From Serratia ureilytica (GTDB lineage Bacteria > Pseudomonadota > Gammaproteobacteria > Enterobacterales > Enterobacteriaceae), in assembly GCF_013375155.1 (NCBI RefSeq), contig NZ_JABXOF010000014.1:55749-119748 (forward strand): a DNA stretch of 64,000 bases, written 5' to 3'. This document shows, piece after piece, positions 10,247 to 19,819 of this stretch. Below the pieces are notes generated by a model. It worked only from the letters and a program-made list of their open reading frames with translations. It had not been told where the DNA came from and did no database searches. A program made the translations under genes and the position numbers. Position 1 is the first letter of the stretch, and the number at the start of each line of letters is the position of its first letter.

Positions 10247-10717
10247 ATGTCAGAACAAAACAGCACTGAAATGGCTTTCCAGATCCAACGTATTTATACC
10301 AAGGACATCTCCTTCGAAGCGCCGAACGCGCCGCAGGTTTTCCAGCAGGAATGGCAGCCGGAAGTTAAACTTGATCTGGATACCGCGTCCAGCCAACTGG
10401 CTGACGAAGTGTATGAAGTGGTACTGCGCGTAACCGTGACGGCGACCCTGGGCGAAGAGACGGCGTTCCTGTGCGAAGTGCAACAGGCGGGCATCTTCTC
10501 GGTAGCAGGCATCGAAGGCACGCAGCTGGCGCATTGCCTGGGCGCATACTGCCCGAACATCCTGTTCCCGTATGCGCGCGAGTGCATCACCAGCCTGGTT
10601 TCCCGCGGCACATTCCCGCAGCTGAACCTGGCACCGGTCAACTTTGACGCGCTGTTCATGAACTATCTGCAGCAGCAGGCGGAAGGCGAAGGTGCCGCAC
10701 CACATCAGGATGCCTGA
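10247..10717 (+). CDS. secB: Protein-export chaperone SecB
   Basis: Homotetrameric cytosolic chaperone that keeps presecretory proteins unfolded and hands them to SecA. 156 residues with the conserved core around [20 protein letters not shown] and the C-terminal [20 protein letters not shown]. The extreme C-terminus is acidic and Gln-rich, as expected for the SecA-docking tail. Its TGA overlaps the gpsA ATG as ATGA, so translation of the two is coupled. Confidence 0.98.
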   Translation: MSEQNSTEMAFQIQRIYTKDISFEAPNAPQVFQQEWQPEVKLDLDTASSQLADEVYEVVLRVTVTATLGEETAFLCEVQQAGIFSVAGIEGTQLAHCLGAYCPNILFPYARECITSLVSRGTFPQLNLAPVNFDALFMNYLQQQAEGEGAAPHQDA

Positions 10718-11736
10718 TGAACACCGTCAATGCTTCAATGACTGTCATCGGTGCCGGCTCGTACGGCACCGCATTGGCCATCACGCTGGCGCGTAACGGC
10801 CACACCGTGGTGTTGTGGGGGCATAACCCCGCGCAAATTCAAACGTTGCAGCGCGATCGCTGCAATCAGGCGTTTCTGCCCGACGTTCCTTTCCCCGATA
10901 CCCTGCTGCTTGAAGCCGATTTGGCGCGTGCGCTGGCCGCCAGCCGCGACGTGCTGGTGGTGGTGCCGAGCCATGTGTTCGGCGACGTGTTGCGCCAGCT
11001 GAAGCCGCATCTGCGCCCGGACGCCCGCATCGTGTGGGCCACCAAGGGATTGGAAGCGGAAACCGGTCGGTTGCTGCAGGACGTGGCGCGTGAGGCGTTG
11101 GGCGAGGCGATCCCGCTGGCGGTGCTCTCCGGGCCGACGTTCGCCAAAGAGCTGGCCGCCGGCCTGCCGACGGCGATTGCGCTGGCGGCGACCGATGCGC
11201 AGTTCGCCGACGATCTGCAACAGCTGCTGCACTGCGGCAAGAGCTTCCGCGTCTACAGCAATCCCGACTTCATCGGCGTTCAGCTTGGCGGCGCGGTGAA
11301 GAACGTGATCGCCATCGGCGCCGGCATGTCCGACGGCATCGGTTTCGGCGCCAACGCCCGCACCGCGTTGATTACGCGTGGGCTGGCGGAAATGAGCCGT
11401 CTGGGTTCTGCGCTGGGCGCCGACCCTTCGACGTTCATGGGCATGGCGGGGCTGGGGGATCTGGTGCTAACCTGCACGGACAACCAGTCGCGCAACCGCC
11501 GCTTCGGCATTATGCTGGGGCAGGGCAAAGGCGTGCAGGAAGCGCAGGACAGCATCGGTCAGGTGGTCGAGGGCTATCGCAATACCAAAGAGGTGTTGGC
11601 GTTGGCGCAGCGGCACGGCGTTGAAATGCCGATCACCGAACAGATCTATCAGGTGCTTTACTGCCACAAGGACGCCCGCGAAGCGGCGCTGAGCCTGCTG
11701 GGGCGAGCCCGAAAGGACGAAAAACCCAGCGCGTGA
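10717..11736 (+). CDS. gpsA: NAD(P)+-dependent glycerol-3-phosphate dehydrogenase
   Basis: Reduces dihydroxyacetone phosphate to sn-glycerol 3-phosphate for phospholipid synthesis. 339 residues: N-terminal Rossmann motif [11 protein letters not shown] (about residues 12-22), [11 protein letters not shown], and the catalytic lysine in [13 protein letters not shown]. It overlaps the secB stop by one base, forming an operon. cysE follows after about 106 bases with its own ribosome-binding site. Confidence 0.98.
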   Translation: MNTVNASMTVIGAGSYGTALAITLARNGHTVVLWGHNPAQIQTLQRDRCNQAFLPDVPFPDTLLLEADLARALAASRDVLVVVPSHVFGDVLRQLKPHLRPDARIVWATKGLEAETGRLLQDVAREALGEAIPLAVLSGPTFAKELAAGLPTAIALAATDAQFADDLQQLLHCGKSFRVYSNPDFIGVQLGGAVKNVIAIGAGMSDGIGFGANARTALITRGLAEMSRLGSALGADPSTFMGMAGLGDLVLTCTDNQSRNRRFGIMLGQGKGVQEAQDSIGQVVEGYRNTKEVLALAQRHGVEMPITEQIYQVLYCHKDAREAALSLLGRARKDEKPSA

Positions 11737-11842
11737 CATAAAACGATATGTCGGGGCAGCGGAATGCTGACCCCGCAAATGACCTGGGCCGCTCCGCGCC
11801 ACCGTGTGAAGCGGCCCGTTTGGCAAGGTAAAGGGGTATGTG

Positions 11843-12664
11843 ATGTCGTCAGAAGAGTTGGAGCAGGTCTGGAACAGCATTAAATCAGAAGCGCGAGCAC
11901 TGGCTGATTGTGAACCGATGCTGGCCAGCTTTTTCCATGCGACGTTGCTCAAGCATGAGAACCTGGGCAGCGCGCTCAGCTATATGTTGGCCAACAAGCT
12001 GGCGACGCCGATCATGCCCGCCATCGCGGTGCGCGAGGTGGTGGAAGAGGCCTACAAGTCCGACAATCAGATGATCGTTTCGGCGGCGCGCGATATTCTC
12101 GCGGTGCGGCTGCGCGACCCGGCGGTCGATAAATACTCCACGCCGCTGCTTTACCTGAAAGGGTTCCACGCGCTGCAGGCTTACCGCATCGGCCACTGGC
12201 TGTGGCAGCAAGGGCGGCAAGCGCTGGCGATCTACCTGCAAAATCAAATTTCCGTCGCCTTCGGCGTAGACATCCACCCGGCGGCGACCATCGGCTGCGG
12301 CATCATGCTCGACCACGCCACCGGCATCGTGATTGGTGAAACGGCGGTGGTGGAAAACAACGTCTCTATTCTGCAGTCGGTCACCCTGGGCGGTACCGGG
12401 AAAACCAGCGGTGACCGTCACCCGAAAATTCGCGAAGGGGTGATGATTGGCGCCGGCGCCAAAATTCTCGGCAATATCGAAGTGGGCAAGGGCGCCAAGA
12501 TCGGCGCGGGCTCGGTGGTCTTGCAGGCGGTGCCGCCGCACACCACCGCCGCCGGCGTACCGGCGCGCATCGTCGGGCGCCCGGAGAGCGATACGCCGTC
12601 GATGGATATGGATCAATACTTCAACGGCACCAACCACGGATTCGAGTACGGCGACGGCATCTAA
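11843..12664 (+). CDS. cysE: Serine O-acetyltransferase
   Basis: Makes O-acetylserine from serine and acetyl-CoA, the first committed step of cysteine synthesis, and is feedback-inhibited by cysteine. 273 residues: an alpha-helical N-terminal domain followed by the left-handed beta-helix with hexapeptide repeats (about residues 140-240) and the catalytic HPKIREGVMIGAGAKILGNI region. The C-terminal tail ends in EYGDGI, the isoleucine that docks into O-acetylserine sulfhydrylase. I chose ATG at 11843 over GTG at 11840 because it matches the family N-terminus; GGGG lies upstream. Confidence 0.97.
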   Translation: MSSEELEQVWNSIKSEARALADCEPMLASFFHATLLKHENLGSALSYMLANKLATPIMPAIAVREVVEEAYKSDNQMIVSAARDILAVRLRDPAVDKYSTPLLYLKGFHALQAYRIGHWLWQQGRQALAIYLQNQISVAFGVDIHPAATIGCGIMLDHATGIVIGETAVVENNVSILQSVTLGGTGKTSGDRHPKIREGVMIGAGAKILGNIEVGKGAKIGAGSVVLQAVPPHTTAAGVPARIVGRPESDTPSMDMDQYFNGTNHGFEYGDGI

Positions 12665-12684
12665 GCCGTGCCTGCGGGTCCATT

Positions 12685-12716
12685 CAGGGGGAGCTTCGGC
12701 TCCCCCTGTGTTTTTC
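12685..12716 (+). terminator. cysE terminator
   Basis: Hairpin CAGGGGGAGC (12685-12694), tetraloop TTCG, GCTCCCCCTG (12699-12708), then a T-rich tract TGTTTTT. It sits 21 bases after the cysE stop. Confidence 0.92.
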
Positions 12717-12725
12717 AAGCGGCGG

Positions 12726-13397
12726 TCAGCCCTGTTTCGGGAACTGGGTGATATCGGTAACGATATCGTCGATCGCCGCCTTGACGTCATCCGCCGTGAC
12801 CGGCGTGCTGTCGTTGTTGACGGTTTTACCGTAGGCCTTGCGCACCACTTCCATCACCGTTTTACCGGTATCCTGGTCGATCAACTCGCCTTCGATATAC
12901 AGCGCGGTATTTTGCGTCCGGTGCCCGGTAGCCGCCATGGTGCTGGCAACCACCGCAGCGACCGGCACCACCTCATAGAACTTCATGTCTTCGTTTTCGG
13001 CCGAAACGGCGGTGATGGCGAGTTTGGCCACCAGCACGCGCGAGCCCGCCGGGCTTGGCAGAATGGTAAAGCGGTTCTGCAGCGCGGTTTTGATCCGCTG
13101 GGTCGCGTAGGCCTTAATCTTGTTCAACGTGTCCTGACTGACGCGCGCCGTGGGTTTCTCCGCCGGGAAATAGACCACCGGTTGGAAATAGATGCCGCGA
13201 TAGTTGGATTCCTTGTAACTCGGATCTACCCAGCGCAGCGTTTTATGACCGCTGGGCGAGGTGGTTTCCTGCAGTTTGCTGTAATCGGACAAGAAGCCCG
13301 AATATTGCGACGTTTGGGTGACTTTGGACGAACAGCCCGCCAGCAACAGGCCCGCTGCCAGAACGGCCATGGCAACGCTCAAGCGTTGTTTTTTCAT
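12726..13397 (-). CDS. DUF3313 domain-containing lipoprotein
   Basis: 223 residues with a lipoprotein signal: basic MKKQR, a hydrophobic stretch, and lipobox LLAGC with Cys22. The mature part matches my memory of the DUF3313 family (SQYSGFLSDYSKLQE near the mature N-terminus, LRWVDPSYKESNYRGIYFQPV). Serine after the lipid-modified cysteine suggests outer-membrane sorting. Function unknown. It is flanked by cysE (convergent) and a CHAD-domain gene, a pair absent from the E. coli cysE-trmL junction, so this patch is probably lineage-specific. Divergent start alternatives are poor; the ATG follows GGAAACC. Confidence 0.85.
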   Translation of the reverse strand: MKKQRLSVAMAVLAAGLLLAGCSSKVTQTSQYSGFLSDYSKLQETTSPSGHKTLRWVDPSYKESNYRGIYFQPVVYFPAEKPTARVSQDTLNKIKAYATQRIKTALQNRFTILPSPAGSRVLVAKLAITAVSAENEDMKFYEVVPVAAVVASTMAATGHRTQNTALYIEGELIDQDTGKTVMEVVRKAYGKTVNNDSTPVTADDVKAAIDDIVTDITQFPKQG

Positions 13398-13472
13398 GTG
13401 GTTTCCTATGATGAGTGGTGATTACCCTTACAAAACATAGCGCATTATCTGCGGCGTAGCGGGCATTTTCGG

Positions 13473-13502
13473 GGCCGGGCGTGCCCTGTCGCGGCCTTTT
13501 TT
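13473..13502 (+). other. Terminator-like hairpin with T-run between two minus-strand genes
   Basis: GGCCG (13473-13477) pairs with CGGCC (13492-13496), with a nested GGGC/GCCC, followed by six T on the plus strand. No plus-strand gene lies directly upstream, so it would stop read-through from cysE or antisense transcription over the lipoprotein gene. The stem is short. Confidence 0.4.
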
Positions 13503-14275
13503 CAGGATCGTGATGCGCCGTCGGTTTTTGTCGCCAGCGCCGGTGATAAGGCGGCGAGTGAGGCATCCGCTCTGGCCAGCGTCAGGCATAGCTCAGCTTG
13601 CCACTGTGGCAACAATGGCCAGAGATCCGCCTGATGTTCGGCTTGCAGGCACCAAACCTCCCGGTCGTGCCAATCACCGAGGGCATTTTGCGCCGCTTTC
13701 AGGCTCGCCATCGCGGCGGGAGAAAGGGGAAGGCGTTGCGGGTAGGCTTCGGCCGCGTAACGCAGGCGTTTAACCAGCAGCCGCAGACGGTGGCGATCGT
13801 AGCCGGTATCAGCCAATGCCCGGCGCAATTGCCGCTGCTGGCGCTGCAGGCGTCGGTTCACACGGTGTTTGGCGGCGCGTTGCGCGGTGCGGCGAAAGCG
13901 GTGCGGCCAGGCGTGCAATAGCGAAGGGAAGCTGATGAGCTGCGGGTTGGCGAGCAGTTGGCGGCAGCGGGCCTGAAAATCGCTCTGGCGCACGTTGGCC
14001 TGCCAATCCAGATGATGGTGCGCCAGTTCAGCGATCAGCACCTCGAGATCGCGCAGCGGCGTCGTGAGCCTGCCCAATTCGGCGGCGGCCCGATCGAGCC
14101 GCGTTGCGCCGGGGCAACCGTGCAACGGGCGCAGCAGGCTGCGGATACGGCGCAGACTGACGCGCAAATCGTGCAGCGCTTCGCTGTCCGGCGCCTGTTG
14201 CAGCCGCTGTAGCGCCTCGTTCAGCGCCGACTCGAGCCGGCGAAGCGGGGTGACAATATCCTCGACGAAAGCCAT
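13502..14275 (-). CDS. CHAD domain-containing protein
   Basis: 257-residue single-domain CHAD protein, predicted alpha-helical with many basic residues. The conserved histidine repeats are visible: EALHDLRVSLRRIRSLLRPL near the N-terminus and HRLRLLVKRLRYAAEAYP in the second half, the hallmark of the fold. CHAD domains bind inorganic polyphosphate. Here no CYTH triphosphatase domain is fused, unlike E. coli YgiF. ATG at 14275 is preceded by AGGA at good spacing; a start 9 residues upstream lacks support. Neighbours give no pathway clue. Confidence 0.85.
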   Translation of the reverse strand: MAFVEDIVTPLRRLESALNEALQRLQQAPDSEALHDLRVSLRRIRSLLRPLHGCPGATRLDRAAAELGRLTTPLRDLEVLIAELAHHHLDWQANVRQSDFQARCRQLLANPQLISFPSLLHAWPHRFRRTAQRAAKHRVNRRLQRQQRQLRRALADTGYDRHRLRLLVKRLRYAAEAYPQRLPLSPAAMASLKAAQNALGDWHDREVWCLQAEHQADLWPLLPQWQAELCLTLARADASLAALSPALATKTDGASRS

Positions 14276-14336
14276 GTGCCGTTCCTGGAGAGAGCATCGC
14301 AACGATGCCTCCTTCAGTATGGCGCGTCGTTGCGGA

Positions 14337-14810
14337 TTACGCCTTGATCAGCGCGCCGGCATAGTCCAGCTGCCGCCAGGCTTCATAAACCACCACCGCG
14401 ACGGCATTCGACAGGTTCATGCTACGGCTTTGCGCCTGCATCGGGATGCGGATTTTTTGCTGCGCGGGCAGCGCATCGAGGATGTCGGCGGGCAACCCGC
14501 GCGTTTCCGGGCCGAACAGCAGGTAGTCGCCGGCCTGATAGCTGACGGCGCTGTGCGCCGGCGTGCCTTTGGTCGTGAGAGCAAACAGCCGTTGCGGATC
14601 CTCGGCGGCGAGAAAAGCGGCGTAGTCGGCATGACGGCGGACGCGGGTGAACTCATGGTAATCCAGCCCGGCGCGGCGCAGACGCTTGTCGTCCCACGGA
14701 AAACCCAGCGGTTCGATCAGATGCAGATTAAAGCCGGTATTGGCGCACAGGCGGATGATATTGCCGGTATTGGGTGGAATCTCGGGTTCAAATAAAACGA
14801 TGTTCAGCAT
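14337..14810 (-). CDS. trmL: tRNA (cytidine(34)-2'-O)-methyltransferase
   Basis: SPOUT-class methyltransferase that 2'-O-methylates the wobble nucleotide of leucine tRNAs (CmAA and cmnm5UmAA anticodons). 157 residues from [20 protein letters not shown]; the SAM-binding trefoil knot is visible as [10 protein letters not shown] and the C-terminal [19 protein letters not shown]. The upstream in-frame extension was rejected because the 157-residue form matches the family exactly. Confidence 0.97.
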   Translation of the reverse strand: MLNIVLFEPEIPPNTGNIIRLCANTGFNLHLIEPLGFPWDDKRLRRAGLDYHEFTRVRRHADYAAFLAAEDPQRLFALTTKGTPAHSAVSYQAGDYLLFGPETRGLPADILDALPAQQKIRIPMQAQSRSMNLSNAVAVVVYEAWRQLDYAGALIKA

Positions 14811-14853
14811 GTTGCAGGCCCCTCGTGAACGAGGGGCGCAGGATAGCAAACTC

Positions 14854-16248
14854 TTACTGTTCTGTCTTAGACGATAGGCGTTGATGATGCAGCGGCAGCC
14901 ACAGCACCAGCCGCAGGCCGCCGAGCGGGCTGTCTTCGGCCTTCACCCAGCCGCGATGCTGATTGACCGCCGCCTCGACGATCGCCAGACCAAGGCCGGT
15001 GCCGCCGGACTCACGGTCGCGCGCCTCATCGGTGCGGTAGAACGGGCGGAAAATCTGCTCGCGATCTTCGGCGCTGACGCCGGGGCCGTCGTCGTCAACC
15101 TGGATGGTCACGCCCTGATTGTCGGCGCTGAACGCCACGGCGATGCGGGTGTGCGAATAACGCAGGGCGTTGCGCACGATGTTTTCCAACGCGCTGTCCA
15201 GCGCGCTCGCGTTGCCGAACAGCGTCCACGGGCCGGGAGGCGCAGCGATCTCCAGCTGCTTGCCCATCTGTTCCGCTTCGAAACGGGCGTTGTCCAGCAC
15301 GTCGGCCCACAGTTCGTTGGCCTTCAACTGCTCGCGCGCCAGCTCGCCCTTCTGCTGCCCGCGCGACAGCGCCAGCAGATCGTTGATCATCGAATCCAGC
15401 CGCTGCGCTTCGGTTTCGATGCGCGCCAGTTCGTGGCCTTCGCCGTGGCGGCGGCGCATCAGCGCGGTGGCCAACTGCAGGCGAGTCAGCGGCGTGCGCA
15501 GCTCGTGCGAGATGTCCGAGATCAGCCGCTGCTGCGCGTTCATCATGCGCTCCAGCGCGCTGACCATTTGGTTGAAGCTGGCACCGGTAGCCAGGAACTC
15601 CTGCGGACCGGCCTCCAGCTCCGGATGCTGCTTCAGGTTGCCGCGCGCCACGTCATCGGCGGCGTTCTTCAGCTTGCGCGCCGGCTTCGCCAGGCTCCAG
15701 GCCAGCCACAGCAGCAGCGGGGCGCTGATCAGCATGGTGACGATCAGCAGCAGCAGCGGCCGGTCGAACATCAGGTTGATGAAATCGGATTGCGGGCTGT
15801 TGGCGGGACGGATCAGGTACAGCTGGTAGTTGTCTTCGCCGTCGCGCACCGCGAACGGCCCGACCAGCTCGACGCGGCCGTATTTTTTCTTCTTCGGATG
15901 ATCCGAGTTATCGGATTGGCCGATGAAGTTGCGGACTATCTGCATTTCGTTGCGCTGCGCGCCGATCACCCGGCCTTCGCTGGTGACCAGCAGCAGGCGT
16001 TGGCCCGGCGGTGCCCATTTGTCGATGGCGCGGAACAGGCGGCGCCACCACATCAGATCGTTGGCCGGATCGTTTTGCAGCTCGGCCTCGACGTGCTGTT
16101 CCAGCATCAACCCCTGCCGCTGCTCGCTGTCGAGCAGCGAGGTCATTTGGCGGGAGTCGAGCTTGGGCACCATCAGCACCAGCATTAGCACCAGGGCTAA
16201 CGTGAACCAGAAAATGGCGAAGATGCGTGCCGTCAAACTGTTGATCAT
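14854..16248 (-). CDS. cpxA: Envelope stress sensor histidine kinase CpxA
   Basis: Inner-membrane sensor of envelope protein misfolding that phosphorylates CpxR. 464 residues: TM1 about 8-28, a periplasmic sensor domain 29-163, TM2 about 164-186, HAMP to about 235, then the kinase core. The phospho-accepting His248 lies in [16 protein letters not shown]; the N box is [11 protein letters not shown], and the ATP lid glycines are in DDDGPGV and [13 protein letters not shown] at 16248 overlaps the cpxR stop as ATGA, so translation is coupled. An upstream in-frame start would add 16 residues inside cpxR and was rejected. Confidence 0.97.
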   Translation of the reverse strand: MINSLTARIFAIFWFTLALVLMLVLMVPKLDSRQMTSLLDSEQRQGLMLEQHVEAELQNDPANDLMWWRRLFRAIDKWAPPGQRLLLVTSEGRVIGAQRNEMQIVRNFIGQSDNSDHPKKKKYGRVELVGPFAVRDGEDNYQLYLIRPANSPQSDFINLMFDRPLLLLIVTMLISAPLLLWLAWSLAKPARKLKNAADDVARGNLKQHPELEAGPQEFLATGASFNQMVSALERMMNAQQRLISDISHELRTPLTRLQLATALMRRRHGEGHELARIETEAQRLDSMINDLLALSRGQQKGELAREQLKANELWADVLDNARFEAEQMGKQLEIAAPPGPWTLFGNASALDSALENIVRNALRYSHTRIAVAFSADNQGVTIQVDDDGPGVSAEDREQIFRPFYRTDEARDRESGGTGLGLAIVEAAVNQHRGWVKAEDSPLGGLRLVLWLPLHHQRLSSKTEQ

Positions 16249-16943
16249 GTTGCAGATACCATCAAATAACCACGCCCGCGCAGGGTTTTGAACCACGGAT
16301 GCCCGTCTTTGCGATCCGGCAGCTTACGCCGCAGGTTGGAGATGTGCATGTCGATAGCGCGATCGAACGGAGTCAGGCGTTTGCCCAGCACTTCCTGGCT
16401 CAGCAGTTCGCGCGACACCACCTGGCCGAGATGCTGCGCCAGCAGATACAGCAGGGTGAACTCGGTGCCGGTCAGATCCAGCACCTGGCCGTCGAAGCTG
16501 GCCTCCTGGCGGCCGGGGTTCAGCTGCAGGCCATCGACATCCAGCGTCGGGGCGCCGCTGTCGACCTGTTGCTGCTGTTCGCTCCAGTTAGAACGGCGCA
16601 GAATGGCGCGAATGCGCGCGACCAGCTCGCGATCGTTGAAGGGTTTCGGCAGGTAATCATCGGCGCCCAGCTCCAGGCCCAGCACGCGGTCCAGCTCGCT
16701 GCCGCGCGCGGTCAGCATGATGACCGGCGTTTGGTGATGTTGGCGCAGTTCTTTCAGCGTATCGATGCCGTTTTTCTTCGGCATCATGATGTCGAGCAGC
16801 AGCAGATCGACGGAGCTGTCCAGCAGCGACAACGCCTGCTCGCCATCGTGCGCGACGACGATATTAAAACCTTCCATTTCAAGCAGTTCTTTTAACAGCG
16901 AGGTCAACTCGCGGTCGTCGTCAACTAACAGAATCTTGTTCAT
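16245..16943 (-). CDS. cpxR: Response regulator CpxR
   Basis: OmpR/PhoB-type transcription factor of the Cpx envelope stress response. 232 residues: receiver domain with the acidic pocket LVDDD and phospho-acceptor Asp51 (LLLLDIMMPKKNG), the conserved Lys in LPKPFNDREL, and a C-terminal winged-helix DNA-binding domain (about 135-232). First gene of cpxRA; a CpxR box lies in the region shared with divergent cpxP, consistent with autoregulation. Confidence 0.98.
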   Translation of the reverse strand: MNKILLVDDDRELTSLLKELLEMEGFNIVVAHDGEQALSLLDSSVDLLLLDIMMPKKNGIDTLKELRQHHQTPVIMLTARGSELDRVLGLELGADDYLPKPFNDRELVARIRAILRRSNWSEQQQQVDSGAPTLDVDGLQLNPGRQEASFDGQVLDLTGTEFTLLYLLAQHLGQVVSRELLSQEVLGKRLTPFDRAIDMHISNLRRKLPDRKDGHPWFKTLRGRGYLMVSAT

Positions 16944-16996
16944 TATGATTTACCTCCAGACGCAAAATACGTCATCAACTGTTGCCATTCCATGAC

Positions 16997-17011
16997 TTTA
17001 CGTAGTTTTAC
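16997..17011 (-). promoter_or_regulatory. CpxR box between cpxRA and cpxP
   Basis: On the minus strand the sequence reads GTAAA-ACTAC-GTAAA, an exact match to the CpxR consensus GTAAA-N5-GTAAA. It is placed in the 148-base divergent region, 54 bases from the cpxR start and 80 from the cpxP start, where it could control both. Confidence 0.9.
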
Positions 17012-17091
17012 ATGCACTGACGCAGGTTTTCAGGTGTGGCGGTACACTGCTCCTCGTTGATTCGCAAAGTGAGAAAGCTTGAGGAGTTGAA

Positions 17092-17571
17092 ATGCGTAAG
17101 GTGACCGCATTAGTTATGGCATCACTGCTGGCAATTGGTTCGACCGCTGCCTTCGCTGCCGACACTATACCGGACACAGCCCAACCTCCCGGCAACGACG
17201 CGATGACCCGAATACCCGGCCAGCACCATATGTTCGACGGTGTCAGCCTCAGCGAACAGCAGCGCCAGCAAATGCGCGATTTGATGCGCCAGGCCCGGCA
17301 CGATCTGCCTGGTGTCAATGTAGCTGAAATGGAAGCCATGCATAAACTGGTGACCGCAGAGAAATTTGACGAAGCCGCCGTGTACGCCCAGGCGGAAAAG
17401 ATGGCCCAACAGCAGGTCAAGCGCCAGGTCGAAATGGCCCGGGTGCGCAACCAAATGTATAACCTGCTGACGCCAGAGCAAAAAAGTGTTTTAGACCAGA
17501 AACATCAGCAGCGCATGCAGCAGATGGAGCAACAAATTTCTGGTTTGCAGCAAGCTTCTGCCCAGAAGTGA
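17092..17571 (+). CDS. cpxP: Periplasmic Cpx stress adaptor CpxP
   Basis: Periplasmic inhibitor of CpxA and adaptor delivering misfolded proteins to DegP. 159 residues with a clear signal peptide cleaved after STAAFA-A. The mature protein is highly helical and Gln-rich with the LTXXQ-family repeats: [19 protein letters not shown] and [19 protein letters not shown]. Divergent from cpxRA with a perfect CpxR box between. The 3' UTR carries a conserved CpxQ-type sRNA. Confidence 0.96.
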   Translation: MRKVTALVMASLLAIGSTAAFAADTIPDTAQPPGNDAMTRIPGQHHMFDGVSLSEQQRQQMRDLMRQARHDLPGVNVAEMEAMHKLVTAEKFDEAAVYAQAEKMAQQQVKRQVEMARVRNQMYNLLTPEQKSVLDQKHQQRMQQMEQQISGLQQASAQK

Positions 17572-17592
17572 AGTACGACTGAGTAGTCCCCT

Positions 17593-17652
17593 GTTTTTCC
17601 TTGCCATAGACACCATCCCTGTCTTCCCCGCCATGATGGCGGGGTTTTTTTT
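17593..17652 (+). ncRNA. cpxQ: CpxQ-type Hfq-dependent sRNA in the cpxP 3' UTR
   Basis: The sequence from TTTTTCCTTGCCATAGACAC through CATCCCTGTCTTCCCC is nearly identical, as I recall it, to the E. coli and Salmonella CpxQ sRNA, which RNase E releases from cpxP mRNA to repress envelope-protein mRNAs. It ends in a perfect Rho-independent terminator. The exact processed 5' end is a guess. Confidence 0.85.
17626..17652 (+). terminator. cpxP/CpxQ terminator
   Basis: Arms CCCCGCCA (17626-17633) and TGGCGGGG (17637-17644), loop TGA, followed by eight T. It also provides the Hfq-binding 3' end expected of CpxQ. Confidence 0.95.
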
Positions 17653-17702
17653 ATCCGACATTTCGCTATATTGAGCGCCACACCTTTTGGCCGGGGCCCC
17701 TT

Positions 17703-18605
17703 ATGGAACAGCGCTATGCACGCCTGGTAAAGTCCGCCGCGTTGGCCGCAACCGCGCTGGCGTCGTCGCTGCTGTTGATCAAAATCGTCGCCTGGTACCA
17801 CACCGGTTCGGTCAGCCTGTTGGCGGCGCTGGTGGATTCGTTGGTCGATATCGCCGCCTCGCTGACCAACCTTCTGGTGGTGCGCTATTCGCTACAGCCG
17901 GCCGATGCCGAGCACACCTTCGGCCACGGTAAAGCGGAATCGCTGGCGGCGCTGGCGCAGAGCATGTTTATTTCCGGCTCCGCCCTGTTTTTGTTCCTCA
18001 CCGGCTTCCAGCACTTGTATGCGCCGCAAACGCTGCGCGATCCCGGCGTCGGGGTCGTGGTGACGGTGATCGCGTTGGTCAGCACGCTGATTCTGGTCAC
18101 CTATCAACGCTGGGTGGTCAGAAAAACGCGCAGTCAGGCCGTACGCGCAGATATGCTGCATTATCAGTCAGATGTCATGATGAATGGTGCTATTCTTATC
18201 GCTCTTGGGCTAAGCTGGTACGGCTTCCAACGGGCGGATGCGTTGTTCGCGCTGGGCATCGGCGTTTACATCCTCTATAGCGCGTTGCGCATGGGCTATG
18301 AAGCGGTGCAGTCGCTGTTGGATCGGGCGTTGCCGGATGACGAGCGCCAGGCGATTATCGCCGTGGTTTCCTCCTGGCCCGGCGTGAAAGGCGCACACGA
18401 TCTGCGCACGCGTCAGTCGGGGCCGACGCGTTTCATCCAGCTGCATCTGGAGATGGAGGACACGCTGCCGCTGCGCGAGGCGCACCGGTTGGCCGATCAG
18501 GTGGAACAAGCCCTGCGGCAACGTTTTGCGGGGGCGGACGTCATCATTCACCTGGATCCGTGCTCCGTGGTGCCGCCGGGTAGGCAGGGGCATTGGGAGC
18601 TATAA
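17703..18605 (+). CDS. fieF: Cation-efflux pump FieF (CDF family, Zn2+/Fe2+)
   Basis: Inner-membrane cation diffusion facilitator exporting Zn2+ and Fe2+ by proton antiport. 300 residues with six transmembrane segments in the first 210 and a cytoplasmic metal-binding C-terminal domain. Metal-site motifs are visible: ALVDSLVDI in TM2, the [10 protein letters not shown] loop, and [16 protein letters not shown] in TM5. ATG at 17703 follows a weak ribosome-binding site. It sits between cpxP and pfkA, as in E. coli. Confidence 0.97.
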   Translation: MEQRYARLVKSAALAATALASSLLLIKIVAWYHTGSVSLLAALVDSLVDIAASLTNLLVVRYSLQPADAEHTFGHGKAESLAALAQSMFISGSALFLFLTGFQHLYAPQTLRDPGVGVVVTVIALVSTLILVTYQRWVVRKTRSQAVRADMLHYQSDVMMNGAILIALGLSWYGFQRADALFALGIGVYILYSALRMGYEAVQSLLDRALPDDERQAIIAVVSSWPGVKGAHDLRTRQSGPTRFIQLHLEMEDTLPLREAHRLADQVEQALRQRFAGADVIIHLDPCSVVPPGRQGHWEL

Positions 18606-18695
18606 TCATATAGAGGCATAGCGCAACGTATTATCATGAATATCTGAGTTAGCTCAGCGTGCCATGCGGTGTTTTAACCGTTATATTGCGTGACT

Positions 18696-18728
18696 TGAAT
18701 CAATTCAGCTGGGTGTTTTTGATATAAT
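18696..18728 (+). promoter_or_regulatory. pfkA promoter with candidate Cra (FruR) operator
   Basis: TGAATCAATTCAGC at 18696-18709 reads GCTGAATTGATTCA on the other strand, close to the Cra consensus (gcTGAAtCGaTTca). It is followed by a perfect -10 TATAAT at 18723-18728; no good -35 is visible. Cra repression of pfkA is known in E. coli; the assignment here is by pattern only. Confidence 0.6.
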
Positions 18729-18836
18729 ATCCAGCAATAAGCCGTAAAGCTGGTTTTCTGCAGCCGGAGAGGTTTCAAGACGATCGGCGGAGACAGAATT
18801 CTTAAGAAATTGCATCTACACAGTTCAGAGGTAGTC

Positions 18837-19799
18837 ATGATCAAGAAAATCGGTGTACTGACGAGCGGCGGTGATTCGCCGGGTATGAACGCTGCAATCC
18901 GCGGCGTTGTGCGTTCTGCGCTTTCAGAAGGTCTGGAAGTTTTTGGTATTTACGATGGCTACCTTGGCTTGTACGAAGATCGCATGGAGCAGTTGGACCG
19001 CTATAGCGTGTCCGACATGATCAATCGCGGCGGCACCTTCCTCGGCTCTGCCCGCTTCCCGGAATTCAGGGATGAAAACGTGCGCGCCAAGGCGATTGAA
19101 AACCTGAAGAATCGCGGTATCGACGCGCTGGTGGTGATCGGCGGCGACGGTTCCTACATGGGCGCCAAACGCCTGACGGAAGAAGGCTTCCCGTGCATCG
19201 GCCTGCCAGGCACCATCGATAACGATGTCGCAGGTACCGACTACACCATCGGTTACTTCACCGCGCTGGAAACCGTGGTGGAAGCGATCGACCGCCTGCG
19301 CGATACCTCCTCGTCGCACCAGCGCATCTCTATCGTGGAAGTGATGGGCCGTTACTGCGGCGATCTGACGCTGGCGGCGGCGATTGCCGGCGGCTGCGAA
19401 TTCATCGTGCTGCCTGAAATCGAATTCAATCGCGAAGATCTGGTGTGCGAAATCAAGGCCGGTATCGCCAAGGGCAAAAAGCACGCCATCGTAGCGATCA
19501 CCGAGCACATCTGCGACATCGATGAGTTGGCGCGCCACATCGAGCAGGAAACCAAGCGTGAAACCCGCGCTACCGTGCTGGGCCACATTCAACGCGGCGG
19601 TTCACCGGTCGCCTATGACCGCATCCTGGCCTCGCGCATGGGCGCCTACGCCATCGAACTGCTGCTGCAGGGTTACGGCGGCCGCTGCGTCGGTATCCAG
19701 AACGAAAAGATGGTGCATCACGACATCATCGACGCGATCGAAAACATGAAGCGTCCGTTCAAGGGCGACTGGCTGGAAACGGCGAAAAAGCTGTACTGA
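18837..19799 (+). CDS. pfkA: 6-phosphofructokinase I
   Basis: Phosphorylates fructose 6-phosphate with ATP, the committed step of glycolysis; activated by ADP and inhibited by PEP. 320 residues: ATP-binding [17 protein letters not shown] at the N-terminus, [12 protein letters not shown], and the catalytic [16 protein letters not shown]. The longer upstream start (18810) was rejected because [12 protein letters not shown] is the family N-terminus and AGAGG precedes it. Monocistronic, with its own promoter and terminator. Confidence 0.98.
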   Translation: MIKKIGVLTSGGDSPGMNAAIRGVVRSALSEGLEVFGIYDGYLGLYEDRMEQLDRYSVSDMINRGGTFLGSARFPEFRDENVRAKAIENLKNRGIDALVVIGGDGSYMGAKRLTEEGFPCIGLPGTIDNDVAGTDYTIGYFTALETVVEAIDRLRDTSSSHQRISIVEVMGRYCGDLTLAAAIAGGCEFIVLPEIEFNREDLVCEIKAGIAKGKKHAIVAITEHICDIDELARHIEQETKRETRATVLGHIQRGGSPVAYDRILASRMGAYAIELLLQGYGGRCVGIQNEKMVHHDIIDAIENMKRPFKGDWLETAKKLY

Positions 19800-19819
19800 T
19801 TCGCCGCTCACCGCGCGCT

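Noticed and set aside
18644..18657. CTGAG-TTAG-CTCAG inverted repeat between fieF and pfkA
   Set aside because: Only a 5-base stem; no adjoining T-run and no match to an operator I know. Not enough to call.
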